In this document: positions 8,304 through 15,436 of the stretch, piece by piece
Position numbering within the stretch: the stretch's first letter is position 1
How the letters are laid out: each line of letters opens with the position of its first letter
Source of the DNA: Ralstonia sp. ASV6
Lineage (GTDB): Bacteria; Pseudomonadota; Gammaproteobacteria; Burkholderiales; Burkholderiaceae
Length of the DNA stretch: 33,776 nt
Direction: 5' to 3'
Assembly: GCF_016429285.1 (NCBI RefSeq)
Contig: NZ_JAELUI010000053.1
Location: 1 to 33,776, forward strand
Notes under the pieces: generated by a model
Told to the model about the DNA's origin: nothing
Seen by the model: only the letters and a program-made list of their open reading frames with translations
The model's database searches: none
Position numbers and translations under genes: made by a program

Positions 8304-8906
8304 ATGACCAACAAACGTGCTGTCCACGCTTTCCTCGCAACTTCGGCCCTGTTCCTGGCCATGTCGGGCATGAACGCCCGCGCCCAGGACGCCAGCGCAC
8401 CCGCCGCGCAGGCACCCGCAGCCGCCCAGGCCCCGAGTACCTCCGCCCGTGCTGCAAAGCCGGCTCACCGTGGCGGCTTCAAGGCCCTCGACACCAACGG
8501 CGACGGCCAGATCTCCCGCGACGAGGCCAAGGGCCACGCCTGGCTGGAAAAGAACTTCGACCAGATCGACACCAACCACGACGGCCAGATCAGCAAGGAA
8601 GAGCTGGCCGCCTGGCGCAAGGCCCATCACGGTGAAATGCGCGAAAAGATGGCCCAGCGCTTCGACGCCAAGTTCAAGGCCGCCGACAAGAACGGCGACG
8701 GCGCCCTGACGAAGGACGAAATGCAGGCCGGCATGCCGCGCCTGGCCAAGAACTTCGACCAGATCGATGCCAACCACGACGGCAAGGTCACGGAAGACGA
8801 GATCCGTGCGTACATGAAGGCGCACCACGACGCCCGCAAGGCACAGAAGAACACGCCGGCCGCAGCAGCCATGCCGGGCGGCCCGTCGGCCACCAAGGGC
8901 GAATAA
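8304..8906 (+). CDS. Periplasmic protein with four EF-hand calcium-binding loops
   Basis: A 200-residue protein with a signal peptide (about residues 1-27, ending NARAQ), an Ala/Pro-rich linker (28-50) and four canonical EF-hand loops. The loops are DTNGDGQISRDE (63-74), DTNHDGQISKEE (89-100), DKNGDGALTKDE (128-139) and DANHDGKVTEDE (155-166). All keep acidic residues at positions 1, 3 (or Asn), 5 and 12, so calcium binding is likely. The two halves are similar to each other (each has NFDQID before its second loop), indicating internal duplication. The ATG at 8304 has the ribosome site AAGGAG 7 bases upstream. It is monocistronic, ending at a strong terminator. Its cellular role is unknown; calcium buffering or sensing in the periplasm is an inference. 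Confidence 0.88.
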   Translation: MTNKRAVHAFLATSALFLAMSGMNARAQDASAPAAQAPAAAQAPSTSARAAKPAHRGGFKALDTNGDGQISRDEAKGHAWLEKNFDQIDTNHDGQISKEELAAWRKAHHGEMREKMAQRFDAKFKAADKNGDGALTKDEMQAGMPRLAKNFDQIDANHDGKVTEDEIRAYMKAHHDARKAQKNTPAAAAMPGGPSATKGE

Positions 8907-8932
8907 GCGCGCTCTCGCATTGCATGCAGCCA

Positions 8933-8956
8933 ACGGCGCCTTCGGGCGCCGTTTTT
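8933..8956 (+). terminator. Rho-independent terminator after the EF-hand gene
   Basis: Stem ACGGCGCC / GGCGCCGT with loop TTCG, followed by a run of T. Confidence 0.9.
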
Positions 8957-9069
8957 ATTGCCTGCGCCACTTGCACCGCCAATCCACATCATCAGCCCGG
9001 CGCGATACCGCAATGCGTCGGTTTGGCTACAGTGGAATGTCACTGAACCATGCAACAGAGGTATCGACC

Positions 9070-9489
9070 ATGAAGACCAGCGCGCGCAACCACTTCTCGG
9101 GCGAAATCACCGCTATCCAGTCGGGCGCCGTCAATGACGAAGTGACCCTCAAGGTCGGCAACGCATCGGTCGTGGCGGTCATCACGCAGGAGAGCAGCAA
9201 GTCGCTCGGGTTGGCGGTGGGCGGTAAGGCTTGCGCGCTTATCAAGGCCTCTTCCGTGATCGTGATGGTGGATGCGGACCCGGCCAAGGTGTCGGCGCGC
9301 AACATGTTCGTCGGCACGGTGTCGAGCGTCAAGGCCGGTGCCGTCAATTCGGACGTGACCATCTCGGCCGGTGGGCTGGAGATTGCCGCCATCATCACCA
9401 ACGACAGCGTGGCGCGCCTGGGGCTGGCGACCGGCAAGCCGGCAGCGGCCGTCATCAAGGCGTCGAGCGTGATTCTGGCGGTGGACTGA
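9070..9489 (+). CDS. Two-domain molybdate-binding protein (Mop/TOBE, ModG-like molbindin)
   Basis: A 139-residue cytoplasmic protein made of two tandem Mop (TOBE) domains, residues about 3-68 and 73-139. Each begins SARN.F and ends with IKASSVI.(M/A)VD, so they are clear internal repeats. Single or paired Mop domains bind molybdate or tungstate at subunit interfaces. The double form resembles Azotobacter ModG, a molybdenum storage or buffering protein. The start ATG at 9070 is preceded by AGAGGTATCGACC, a reasonable ribosome site. It lies 8 bp upstream of a NifQ-like gene, which supports a joint role in molybdenum handling. No ModABC transporter or regulator is in the window. Confidence 0.92.
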   Translation: MKTSARNHFSGEITAIQSGAVNDEVTLKVGNASVVAVITQESSKSLGLAVGGKACALIKASSVIVMVDADPAKVSARNMFVGTVSSVKAGAVNSDVTISAGGLEIAAIITNDSVARLGLATGKPAAAVIKASSVILAVD

Positions 9490-9497
9490 TCCGCGCG

Positions 9498-10082
9498 ATG
9501 CCCATACCGCAACTGGCCGCGTTGAACCGACTGCTTGCCGGAGCACGTGATCCGCATGCGCCTGATACGGGGCTGTTTGCACGCTTGATTGCGGCGCGGC
9601 TTGAGGCGGGTGATCTGACGGCGCTCGGCCTCGGCCATGCAGATTTTGCTGCGCTGATGACGCGGCACTTTCCCGGCGCCACGATTGCCGACGCGCTACC
9701 CGAGCAGCCGCTGGCTGACGCGCCACCGTTTGTGGACGAACTGATTGCGTTGCTGCAGCAGTTTGATCACCCCATGACACCGGCGCATGCCGCCGATACA
9801 CGCTGCCTCGCCATCATCCTGGCTGCCGCATGCTTGCGGCCGGATCATCTCTGGCGCGACCTCGGCCTCTCCGGCCGGGACGACGTGACCGATCTGCTCA
9901 CGCGCCACTATCCCGCGCTTGTCGCGCACAACACGGCCAACCTGCGCTGGAAGGCGTTCCTCGCCCAGGAAGTGGCGCTGGCACACGGCCGTCTGCCGGG
10001 CCCCGCACCCGGTTGCCCCGGCTGCGAAGATTTCGGCCACTGCTTCCCCGTGCTCACCGCAGACAACACGCGGCGCACATGA
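9498..10082 (+). CDS. NifQ-like protein, molybdenum-handling family
   Basis: A 194-residue protein whose C-terminal half matches the NifQ family: NLRWKAFLAQEV (149-160) followed by the cysteine cluster GCPGCEDFGHCF with Cys173, Cys176 and Cys182. NifQ of diazotrophs carries an iron-molybdenum-sulfur cluster bound by C-x4-C-x2-C-x5-C and donates molybdenum to nitrogenase cofactor assembly. Here the first cysteine of that motif is Gly168, leaving C-x2-C-x5-C. The ATG at 9498 is 8 bp after the Mop gene stop, so the two are probably co-transcribed. There are no nif genes nearby. A role in molybdenum trafficking is inferred from family and neighbour; a nitrogenase role is not supported. Confidence 0.78.
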   Translation: MPIPQLAALNRLLAGARDPHAPDTGLFARLIAARLEAGDLTALGLGHADFAALMTRHFPGATIADALPEQPLADAPPFVDELIALLQQFDHPMTPAHAADTRCLAIILAAACLRPDHLWRDLGLSGRDDVTDLLTRHYPALVAHNTANLRWKAFLAQEVALAHGRLPGPAPGCPGCEDFGHCFPVLTADNTRRT

Positions 10083-10114
10083 AAAAACACCCCGGTGGCG
10101 AACCAACGGGGTGT
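10082..10114 (-). terminator. Rho-independent terminator of hpd
   Basis: Read on the minus strand: stem ACACCCCG / CGGGGTGT around a 12-base loop, followed by a run of T. It sits just past the hpd stop and directly abuts the end of the convergent NifQ-like gene. Confidence 0.85.
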
Positions 10115-10142
10115 GGAGGAAGCAAACCTGACGTGAGGGTCG

Positions 10143-11249
10143 TCAGGCCGGCTGATCGTCGGCCTTGAGTACGCCGCGGCGCATCTGGTCGAGTTCAATC
10201 GACTCGAACAGCGCCTTGAAGTTACCCTCGCCAAAACCTTGGTTGCCCTTGCGCTGGATGAACTCGAAGAAGATCGGCCCAAGCTGGTTTTCCGAGAAAA
10301 TCTGCAGCAGCAGGTCGCCCGGGGCACCGTCAATCAGGATCTTGCGCTTCTTCAGTTCCGCCACGTCTTCGCCATGGCCGGGGATGCGCTTGTCGACCAG
10401 TTCGTAATACGTGTCGATGGTGTCCAGCAGCTTGATGCCGTTGCCGCGCAGCGCGTCCACCGTGGCCGACAGGTTGGTCGAACCCAGCGCGATGTGTTGG
10501 ATGCCCTCACCGTGGTACATGTCCAGATACTCCTGGATCTGACCGGCCTTCTCCGTCCCTTCCTCGTTGATGGGGATGCGGATGTTGCCGCACGGGCTCG
10601 TCATCGCCTTGCTCTTCACGCCCGTGACCTGGCCTTCGATGTCGAAGTAGCGCACTTCACGGAAGTTGAAGAAGCGTTCGTAAAACTCGGCCCATTCCTT
10701 CATCCGGCCACGGTAGACGTTGTGCGTCAGGTGGTCGATGTAGGTCAGGCCGTGCCCGGTGGGGTTCGGGTTGGCGCCAGCAATCGGCACGAAATCGACG
10801 TCGTAGATGCTGATGTTGCCGATGTCGCCCGGCTTGGCTTCGTTCTTGCCGGTCCAGCGGTCCACCAGGTAGATCAGCGAATCGCCGATGCCCTTGATGG
10901 CCGGGATGTTCAGTTCCATCGGGCCACTGTGGGTGTCGAAACCCCAGGCGCCCAGTTCCAGCGCGCGCTTGTAAGCGAAGGCCGCGTCTTGCACGCGGAA
11001 TGCGATGGCGCAGATCGACGGGCCGTGCAGGCGCGCAAAGCGCTGCGCGAACGAATCCGGCTCGGCGTTGATGATGAAGTTGATGTCGCCCTGGCGGTAC
11101 AGCGTCACGTTCTTGTGGCGGTGCTTCGCAATGGCGGTAAAGCCCATGTTCTCGAACAGCTTGCCCATGGCAACGGGGTCCGGCGCGGCGTATTCGATGA
11201 ACTCGAAACCGGCGGTGCCCATCGGGTTTTCCCAAGGCGTGAATTGCAT
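10143..11249 (-). CDS. hpd: 4-hydroxyphenylpyruvate dioxygenase
   Basis: A 368-residue non-haem iron dioxygenase that converts 4-hydroxyphenylpyruvate to homogentisate in tyrosine/phenylalanine breakdown. It has two VOC-fold halves. The iron ligands are visible as His173 in IDHLTHNV, His252 in [10 protein letters not shown] and Glu329 in [11 protein letters not shown]. The C-terminal stretch [18 protein letters not shown] is the family's closing helix. I chose the ATG at 11249, which has the ribosome site CAGGAGA about 7 bases upstream and gives the usual [17 protein letters not shown] start. It is divergent from an Lrp/AsnC regulator gene that is a likely controller. No homogentisate dioxygenase gene is in the window. 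Confidence 0.97.
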   Translation of the reverse strand: MQFTPWENPMGTAGFEFIEYAAPDPVAMGKLFENMGFTAIAKHRHKNVTLYRQGDINFIINAEPDSFAQRFARLHGPSICAIAFRVQDAAFAYKRALELGAWGFDTHSGPMELNIPAIKGIGDSLIYLVDRWTGKNEAKPGDIGNISIYDVDFVPIAGANPNPTGHGLTYIDHLTHNVYRGRMKEWAEFYERFFNFREVRYFDIEGQVTGVKSKAMTSPCGNIRIPINEEGTEKAGQIQEYLDMYHGEGIQHIALGSTNLSATVDALRGNGIKLLDTIDTYYELVDKRIPGHGEDVAELKKRKILIDGAPGDLLLQIFSENQLGPIFFEFIQRKGNQGFGEGNFKALFESIELDQMRRGVLKADDQPA

Positions 11250-11419
11250 GGTGATGTCTCCTGCAGGGGCGGCGCCTTCACTGCAAGGAGGAGGGCGCTC
11301 AGGGCTTTGACGATCCTCGCAGTGTAGAGGTGTCCTTCTACGCAAAAATTGCGAAGTTGTGCCCGTCTTGCTAAATTTGCGCAAGAAAATTGCCGAATAA
11401 ATTGGTGCGGAGCAACAAA
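11250..11419. promoter_or_regulatory. Divergent hpd / lrp-type promoter region with inverted repeats
   Basis: A 170-bp AT-rich spacer. Two inverted repeats stand out: CGCAAAAATTGCG at 11341-11353 and CTTGC-9 nt-GCAAG at 11367-11385, the latter containing the palindrome TTGCGCAA. Their position just upstream of the regulator ATG and before hpd fits operator sites for the AsnC/Lrp protein. This is an inference from placement and symmetry. Confidence 0.55.
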
Positions 11420-11908
11420 ATGAGCAAGGTAGAACTCGACAAGATTGACCGCAAGATCCTGGAAGTCCTCCAGAACAACGGCCGCCTCACCAATCTGGAA
11501 GTCGCCGAGCGGGTGAACCTGTCACCCAGCCCGTGTTTGCGACGCATCCGCCGCCTGGAGGAAAGCGGCGTCATCCGCCAGTACGCCGCGCTGCTCGATC
11601 CGGGCAAGATCGGCCTGGGGCTGTCGGCCTATATCAATGTGCGGCTTGAGAAACAGGGCGGGGCGCCCAAGGGCAAGGCGCCGGGCGATATCTTTCGCGC
11701 CGCCGTCGCCACCTGGCCCGAGGTGGTCACGTGCTATGCCATGACCGGCGAGATGGACTACCTGCTCAAGGTGTTCGTGGAAGACATGGACCACTTTGCG
11801 CGGTTCATCCGCGACCAACTGCTCGCGCACCCGGCGGTGATTGATGTGAAGAGCAGTTTTGCGCTGGAGCGGATTAAGGATACGACGGCGTTGCCGGTGG
11901 TGGTTTGA
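11420..11908 (+). CDS. AsnC/Lrp-family transcriptional regulator
   Basis: A 162-residue regulator. The N-terminal winged helix-turn-helix (about residues 5-60) has the family pattern [18 protein letters not shown] and [19 protein letters not shown]. The C-terminal RAM effector domain (about 68-150) has the [17 protein letters not shown] segment. A small insertion ([13 protein letters not shown], about 78-90) extends the loop between the first RAM strand and helix. The ATG at 11420 is preceded by GCGGAG. Divergent placement suggests it responds to an aromatic amino acid or related ligand and controls hpd and itself; this is inferred from context only. Confidence 0.93.
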   Translation: MSKVELDKIDRKILEVLQNNGRLTNLEVAERVNLSPSPCLRRIRRLEESGVIRQYAALLDPGKIGLGLSAYINVRLEKQGGAPKGKAPGDIFRAAVATWPEVVTCYAMTGEMDYLLKVFVEDMDHFARFIRDQLLAHPAVIDVKSSFALERIKDTTALPVVV

Positions 11909-11931
11909 GGGGCGGTTAGCGGGGCAACACA

Positions 11932-12870
11932 GTGGCTTATCCAATAGAACGAAAACTAGTGATTGGGGTGGCGTCCAGCGCGTTGTTTGATCTCGCAGAG
12001 TCGGATGAGATCTATAGGACTGAGGGTGTCGAACAATATCGGCTACACCAAGAGAAGAACCTGGATGTACCCTTTCCGAAGGGGGTGGCTTTTCCGTTTA
12101 TCAGGCGATTCCTTCACATCAATCGAGTTTTCCCCAAGCAATCTCCGGTAGAAGTTGTGCTGTTGTCCCGCAACTCGCCGGAGACTGGGTTACGCGTGTT
12201 TCGCTCCATCAAGCACTATGGCCTTGATATCACGCGCGCCGCGTTCATGGCGGGGCGCTCTCCATACGAGTATGTCCCCGCGTTCAATGCATCCTTGTTC
12301 CTGACTGCAAACGAGGCAGACGTTCAGCAGTCGATCGACGCGAACTATCCGGCGGGTTTGGTCTTGCCTTCGACGGTCTATGACGATGCACTCGACACTG
12401 AACTGAGGGTTGCGTTCGACTTTGACGGGGTCATCGCCGACGATGAAGCGGAGTCCGTATATAAGCGCAATAACGACTTAGACGAATTCCAGGCTCACGA
12501 GTCAGCTCATCGGGAGACACCCCATCAGCCGGGGTTGCTGGCCGACCTCTTTATGAAGCTTGCTTTCTTGCAGAAACTCGAAGAAAAGCGAGTGAAGGAA
12601 GAGCCGGGCTATCAGAAGCTGGTGCGTACAGCCATCGTGACCGCACGCAATGCGCCGGCACACGAGCGTGTGGTCACCACTTTGAAATCATGGGGAGTAT
12701 CGCCCGATGAATCCTTCTTTCTTGGTGGCATGGATAAAGCGAGAATACTTTCCATTCTGAAGCCCCACATGTATTTCGATGATCAGCTAAGTCACTTGAA
12801 GTCCTCTGTGGCGAATATCCCAATGGTGCACATTCCTTTCGGGATCGCCAATCGCAAGGTCTCGCAATAG
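11932..12870 (+). CDS. Cytosolic 5'-nucleotidase family protein
   Basis: A 312-residue protein of the bacterial 5'-nucleotidase family related to eukaryotic cytosolic 5'-nucleotidase I. The HAD-type nucleophile motif is DFDGVIADD, with Asp163 and Asp165. A second motif, TAIVTARNAPAHERV, carries the Thr/Arg region, and FFLGGMDKARIL and FDDQLSH carry the later HAD motifs. It would dephosphorylate nucleoside monophosphates in the cytoplasm. The start is GTG at 11932. Base use is visibly less GC-rich than neighbouring genes (codons such as ATA, AGA and TTT are more frequent), suggesting different ancestry. It starts 23 bp after the Lrp-type gene stop, but co-transcription is uncertain. Confidence 0.85.
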   Translation: MAYPIERKLVIGVASSALFDLAESDEIYRTEGVEQYRLHQEKNLDVPFPKGVAFPFIRRFLHINRVFPKQSPVEVVLLSRNSPETGLRVFRSIKHYGLDITRAAFMAGRSPYEYVPAFNASLFLTANEADVQQSIDANYPAGLVLPSTVYDDALDTELRVAFDFDGVIADDEAESVYKRNNDLDEFQAHESAHRETPHQPGLLADLFMKLAFLQKLEEKRVKEEPGYQKLVRTAIVTARNAPAHERVVTTLKSWGVSPDESFFLGGMDKARILSILKPHMYFDDQLSHLKSSVANIPMVHIPFGIANRKVSQ

Positions 12871-12915
12871 CTCTTGCATGGCGCCGTGTGGCGATGTCGC
12901 GGCGTTGATCAATGG

Positions 12916-13167
12916 CTAGGCCGAGGGGCATGTTCGACACACCTGCTCACCAGGATGGTGCTCCGCAATCGTATCGAAAGCGCCTTGCAAAACCTCTGCA
13001 GATGCGCCGCGCAGCGGATAGACAAACCGCGAGACATTGCGTCCAGCAAGCTTGCTGTACTCGGCATCGGACACTGCATCCGATCCGCACCAAATCGGCA
13101 AATTCGAACCGCTTGCGAGTTGCAACGCGTGCTGCAAACCTTCAGGGGTGATGGCTAAGAAGACCAT
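12916..13167 (-). CDS. Small hypothetical protein
   Basis: An 83-residue protein beginning MVFLAITPEGLQHALQLA. It has an alternating hydrophobic pattern, a WCGSDAVSDAEY segment near residue 26 and an FDTIAEHHPGE segment near residue 64, which look like a folded single domain. The last residues (CRTCPSA) look unlike the rest and may reflect a frameshift or altered C-terminus. I do not recognise a function. It lies 6 bp downstream of the SnoaL-like gene and could be co-transcribed with it. Confidence 0.6.
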   Translation of the reverse strand: MVFLAITPEGLQHALQLASGSNLPIWCGSDAVSDAEYSKLAGRNVSRFVYPLRGASAEVLQGAFDTIAEHHPGEQVCRTCPSA

Positions 13168-13173
13168 ATCGAA

Positions 13174-13563
13174 TCAGTCGGCCGCCTCAGCCACCACCAA
13201 ATTCGCATCCCGCACCAACCGCCACTTTCCATCCGCCTCCTTGCGCAAGATGGTGAGCGTCTGCCCCGAGCGCCGCACCACCTTCCCATCAGGCATCGTG
13301 ATGACAATGCGTAGCGCGTTGCGCAGGTAAGCGATGCCGCCAAACACCTGCACTTCCTGAATATCGCTGGTGCCGTCCACCTGCACATCCTTCATACCGT
13401 TCGACATGGCCGCGAAAGCCTCTTTGCCGAAGGGCGCCTGACCGGGCGTGAGGAACAGCACGTCGTCGGTCATCAGGCTGAGCACGGTGGGCAGGTCGCC
13501 CGCTTTGCTGGCAGCAAGCCAGGTCTCCACTACGTTGCGGATGGCGCATTCGTCGTCGGTCAT
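13174..13563 (-). CDS. SnoaL-like / DUF4440 NTF2-fold protein
   Basis: A 129-residue protein with the NTF2-like cone fold signature of the YybH/SgcJ group: an N-terminal helix EDC-like segment (DDECAIRNVVETWLAASKAG), then VLSLMTDDVLFLTPGQAPFG, and a C-terminal strand pair VVRRSGQTLTILRKEADGKW followed by RLVRDANLV. Such proteins may be small enzymes or ligand binders; no catalytic residue pattern lets me choose. The ATG at 13563 has a plausible upstream AGG. It is the upstream member of a close pair with the 83-residue hypothetical. Confidence 0.8.
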   Translation of the reverse strand: MTDDECAIRNVVETWLAASKAGDLPTVLSLMTDDVLFLTPGQAPFGKEAFAAMSNGMKDVQVDGTSDIQEVQVFGGIAYLRNALRIVITMPDGKVVRRSGQTLTILRKEADGKWRLVRDANLVVAEAAD

Positions 13564-13600
13564 GGCGGTGCGGGTGTCGGTGAAAGGGCGGCCTTTTACT

Positions 13601-14038
13601 CTACACCGCAGGCTCGACCGGCGGCGTTGCGCGGCGTTTCACAAACACCGCCGGCGACAACACCGGAATGTGCCGCGCACGCAGCGTGACCAGCCAGTCG
13701 CCGACGGCGCCTTCGCAGGTCAGGCGAAAGTGCTCGGCGTCGATCCACTGCACATCGGCCAGCCAGAAAGTGGCGTAGGGCGCGCCGATGGTGGCGGTGT
13801 CGATCACGCGTGACAGGTCGTGCGTGACGAGCGTGATGGAGACAGCTTCTTCAAACGGGCAGTCGTACTCGGTGATGAGCACGAAGCCGAGAACAGTCTT
13901 GTACTGCCGCAGCAGGTCGTAGCCGGGGATGGCGAGCGTGGGGTGCGGCACGCCGTCGACGAGCACGCGCGTGCGCGCGGGCCACTGTTCATACGGACCG
14001 GTGTGTTTCTCCAGGCTGAAGCGTTGGAGCGGCTGCAT
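13601..14038 (-). CDS. Hypothetical protein, 145 residues
   Basis: An unrecognised cytoplasmic protein beginning MQPLQRFSLEKHTGPYEQWP. It has a predicted beta-rich pattern with GYDLLRQYKTVLGFVLITEYD and FWLADVQWIDAEHFRLTCEG, and no signal peptide or membrane segment. The ATG at 14038 is chosen because the longer open frame to 14173 gives an Arg/Pro-rich extension typical of non-coding frame. It starts 17 bp after the stop of the next upstream secreted protein gene, so the two may share a transcript. Confidence 0.7.
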   Translation of the reverse strand: MQPLQRFSLEKHTGPYEQWPARTRVLVDGVPHPTLAIPGYDLLRQYKTVLGFVLITEYDCPFEEAVSITLVTHDLSRVIDTATIGAPYATFWLADVQWIDAEHFRLTCEGAVGDWLVTLRARHIPVLSPAVFVKRRATPPVEPAV

Positions 14039-14055
14039 GGCGGCGGCGCGTGTGC

Positions 14056-14478
14056 TTATTCCTTGCGCATGCCGCACAAGGCGACTTGGCGGGCAGGGTC
14101 GGCTGAGTCTTTCCAGCCGGGTTCTTCGCGCTTCTGGTAGGCCTCCAGCGTCTGGTAGCCCTTTACGCTCCACGAGAACTCGCTGTAGTGGGAGACCTCG
14201 ATGACGGCGAGGCCGCAGCGCTTGCGGTGGTCTTCAATCTTGAACGCTGCACGCGGATGGTCGCCTGACAGGTCCTGCTCGATCACCTTGTAGCGCGTTG
14301 GGCCGCATTTGAAGAAGCTGGCATTCCACTCGATGGTCTTGGGTCGGACGAACAGCGCGCCGTAGCACGCACGGCCGTCACCACGGAAGGTTCCGGTCAG
14401 CGACTCTGCAGCCATGGCCGATTGCGCGGCCAGCAACGCCACGGCGATCGTAGTGAAAAGAGAGCGACCTACTTGCAT
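14056..14478 (-). CDS. Small secreted protein of unknown function
   Basis: A 140-residue protein with a signal peptide (MQVGRSLFTTIAVALLAAQSAMA, cleavage near residue 23) and a mature domain with four cysteines (in ACYG, FKCG, KRCG and ALCG), suggesting two disulfides. Its motif IEWNASFFKCGPTRY and the C-terminal DPARQVALCGM are not ones I recognise. The start overlaps the last codons of a short upstream frame by 10 bp. Confidence 0.72.
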   Translation of the reverse strand: MQVGRSLFTTIAVALLAAQSAMAAESLTGTFRGDGRACYGALFVRPKTIEWNASFFKCGPTRYKVIEQDLSGDHPRAAFKIEDHRKRCGLAVIEVSHYSEFSWSVKGYQTLEAYQKREEPGWKDSADPARQVALCGMRKE

Positions 14479-14612
14479 GCAGCGGTTCCGTTCTTCGGGA
14501 TGAGCGTGAGCACGTAATCGAGCTTCCGTATATAGGCGGCGTCGCCGTGGTTGTACAGCACGGCAATGTTTTGCGTTGTCATGGGCCGCCAGCCGGTAAT
14601 CACCTTACGCAT
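14469..14612 (-). CDS. Possible small protein or gene remnant overlapping the secreted-protein gene
   Basis: A 47-codon frame from ATG 14612 (a GTG at 14636 is also possible) to TAG at 14469, overlapping the start of the next gene by 10 bp, as translationally coupled genes do. The peptide begins MRKVITGWRPMTTQNIAVLY and ends LTLIPKNGTAACK. Codon use looks coding. It could be a true short gene or the C-terminal remnant of a longer one, since an in-frame stop lies only 14 codons upstream. Confidence 0.4.
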   Translation of the reverse strand: MRKVITGWRPMTTQNIAVLYNHGDAAYIRKLDYVLTLIPKNGTAACK

Positions 14613-14661
14613 GGCTGCCTTGCGGTACTTCAGCACCTGGCTGGCCGCGTGTTAAGGGCGT

Positions 14662-15081
14662 TTACGTAGCTTGCTCTGTGCTGGTGAAGAGTCGGGGCTT
14701 CCAGGGTTCGGGGTAGAAGCAGAGCTCCAGCGTGTGTCCATCGGGGTCCGCAAAGTAGGCGACATCGGTGATCCCACGGGCACCAAGGCTCTCGCCGAGC
14801 ATGCCGCTGTCCATCTCGGAAGGCCACCCGCCATAGGGGATGCGACGTTCCACGAGTCGCGCCAGGACGGCATCGAACGATTCGGGATCCATGTTGAAGG
14901 CGAGGTGTTCGTGATGCAGTTCGCTGGCTTGGCGCAGGTTGAGCGTGAAGGCGTCGTTCACGCGCATGATGTCGTACGGCCCGTGTTGGCCCTCATGTCG
15001 GAAGCCGAGCACCTGTGAGTAGAACGTGATGGAGCGGGCGAGGTCGCGCACGCGCAGGCTGATGTGATCAAGCGCAATCAT
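14662..15081 (-). CDS. VOC-family (glyoxalase/dioxygenase-fold) protein
   Basis: A 139-residue single VOC protein. It starts MIALDHISLRVRDLARSITFY with metal-ligand candidate His6, then HHEHLAFNM (His around 59) and ends DVAYFADPDGHTLELCFYP, whose Glu is the last usual ligand. This is the typical pattern of a small metal-dependent lyase, isomerase or resistance protein; the substrate cannot be read from sequence. The ATG at 15081 has the ribosome site AAGGAGA immediately after the stop of a 31-codon frame 12 bp upstream. Confidence 0.88.
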   Translation of the reverse strand: MIALDHISLRVRDLARSITFYSQVLGFRHEGQHGPYDIMRVNDAFTLNLRQASELHHEHLAFNMDPESFDAVLARLVERRIPYGGWPSEMDSGMLGESLGARGITDVAYFADPDGHTLELCFYPEPWKPRLFTSTEQAT

Positions 15082-15093
15082 GACGAGTCTCCT

Positions 15094-15189
15094 TCAGCCA
15101 ACGTGACCGGCGACGACGGAGGTGGAACCGGCCCAGAACACTGCGGCCATGACGTGAAGGGCGATCAGCCGAATCCATCCAAATTGCAC
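15094..15189 (-). pseudogene. Truncated N-terminus of a membrane protein, or 31-residue membrane peptide
   Basis: The GTG at 15189 with ribosome site AGGAG encodes 31 residues, beginning VQFGWIRLIALHVMAAVFWA, then a stop. It looks like the first membrane segment of a longer multi-pass membrane protein (I recall similar N-termini in Burkholderiaceae hypothetical membrane proteins, from memory only). The stop is 12 bp before the VOC gene. It could be decay by premature stop plus deletion, or a short leader peptide coupled to the VOC gene. Confidence 0.45.
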
Positions 15190-15257
15190 GGTGACTCCTG
15201 GTTTGAGGTGCAGCGATTGAGAGAGCGGTGCGCAGCCATGGAAGCGATACGACACGC

Positions 15258-15275
15258 ATTCGATATCTATCGAAT
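15258..15275. promoter_or_regulatory. 18-bp palindrome, candidate operator
   Basis: ATTCGATATCTATCGAAT has perfect 8-base arms and a 2-base centre. It lies 69 bp upstream of the truncated membrane frame that precedes the VOC gene. Symmetry and placement suggest a repressor site; no matching regulator gene is in the window. Confidence 0.5.
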
Positions 15276-15282
15276 ATCGCTA

Positions 15283-15425
15283 TCAAGCCGATGTCAGTTC
15301 CCATCGGATTCCTGCTCGCGCAAGCCATTCAAGATGGCCGCCCACGCCTTTGATGGCGCGTTGCCAGAATAGTTGATCCTCAAGGCGTTGATGCAAGGCG
15401 GCCAGCGTCGGTAATGATGCTGCCC
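15283..15425 (-). pseudogene. Possible C-terminal gene remnant
   Basis: A minus-strand open stretch without a normal start that ends at a TGA at 15283. It encodes a coding-like helical peptide with segments LAALHQRLEDQLFWQRAIKG and GHLEWLARAGIRWELTSA. It looks like the tail of a lost gene. It fills most of the gap between the sulfotransferase stop and the palindrome; nothing else is seen in this 355-bp interval apart from the two features described next to it. Confidence 0.3.
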
Positions 15426-15436
15426 CTGGCTGACGA

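Noticed and set aside
8933-8956. GGCGCC hairpin as a possible repeat family, since a similar hairpin follows the porin (28154)
   Set aside because: Both are ordinary GC-rich terminators with TTCG loops and T-runs; the resemblance is expected.
10239-11327. Long plus-strand open frame of 362 codons opposite hpd
   Set aside because: It is the antisense shadow of hpd, which has all catalytic residues. The frame's product is rich in Arg, His and Val, as typical of high-GC antisense frames.
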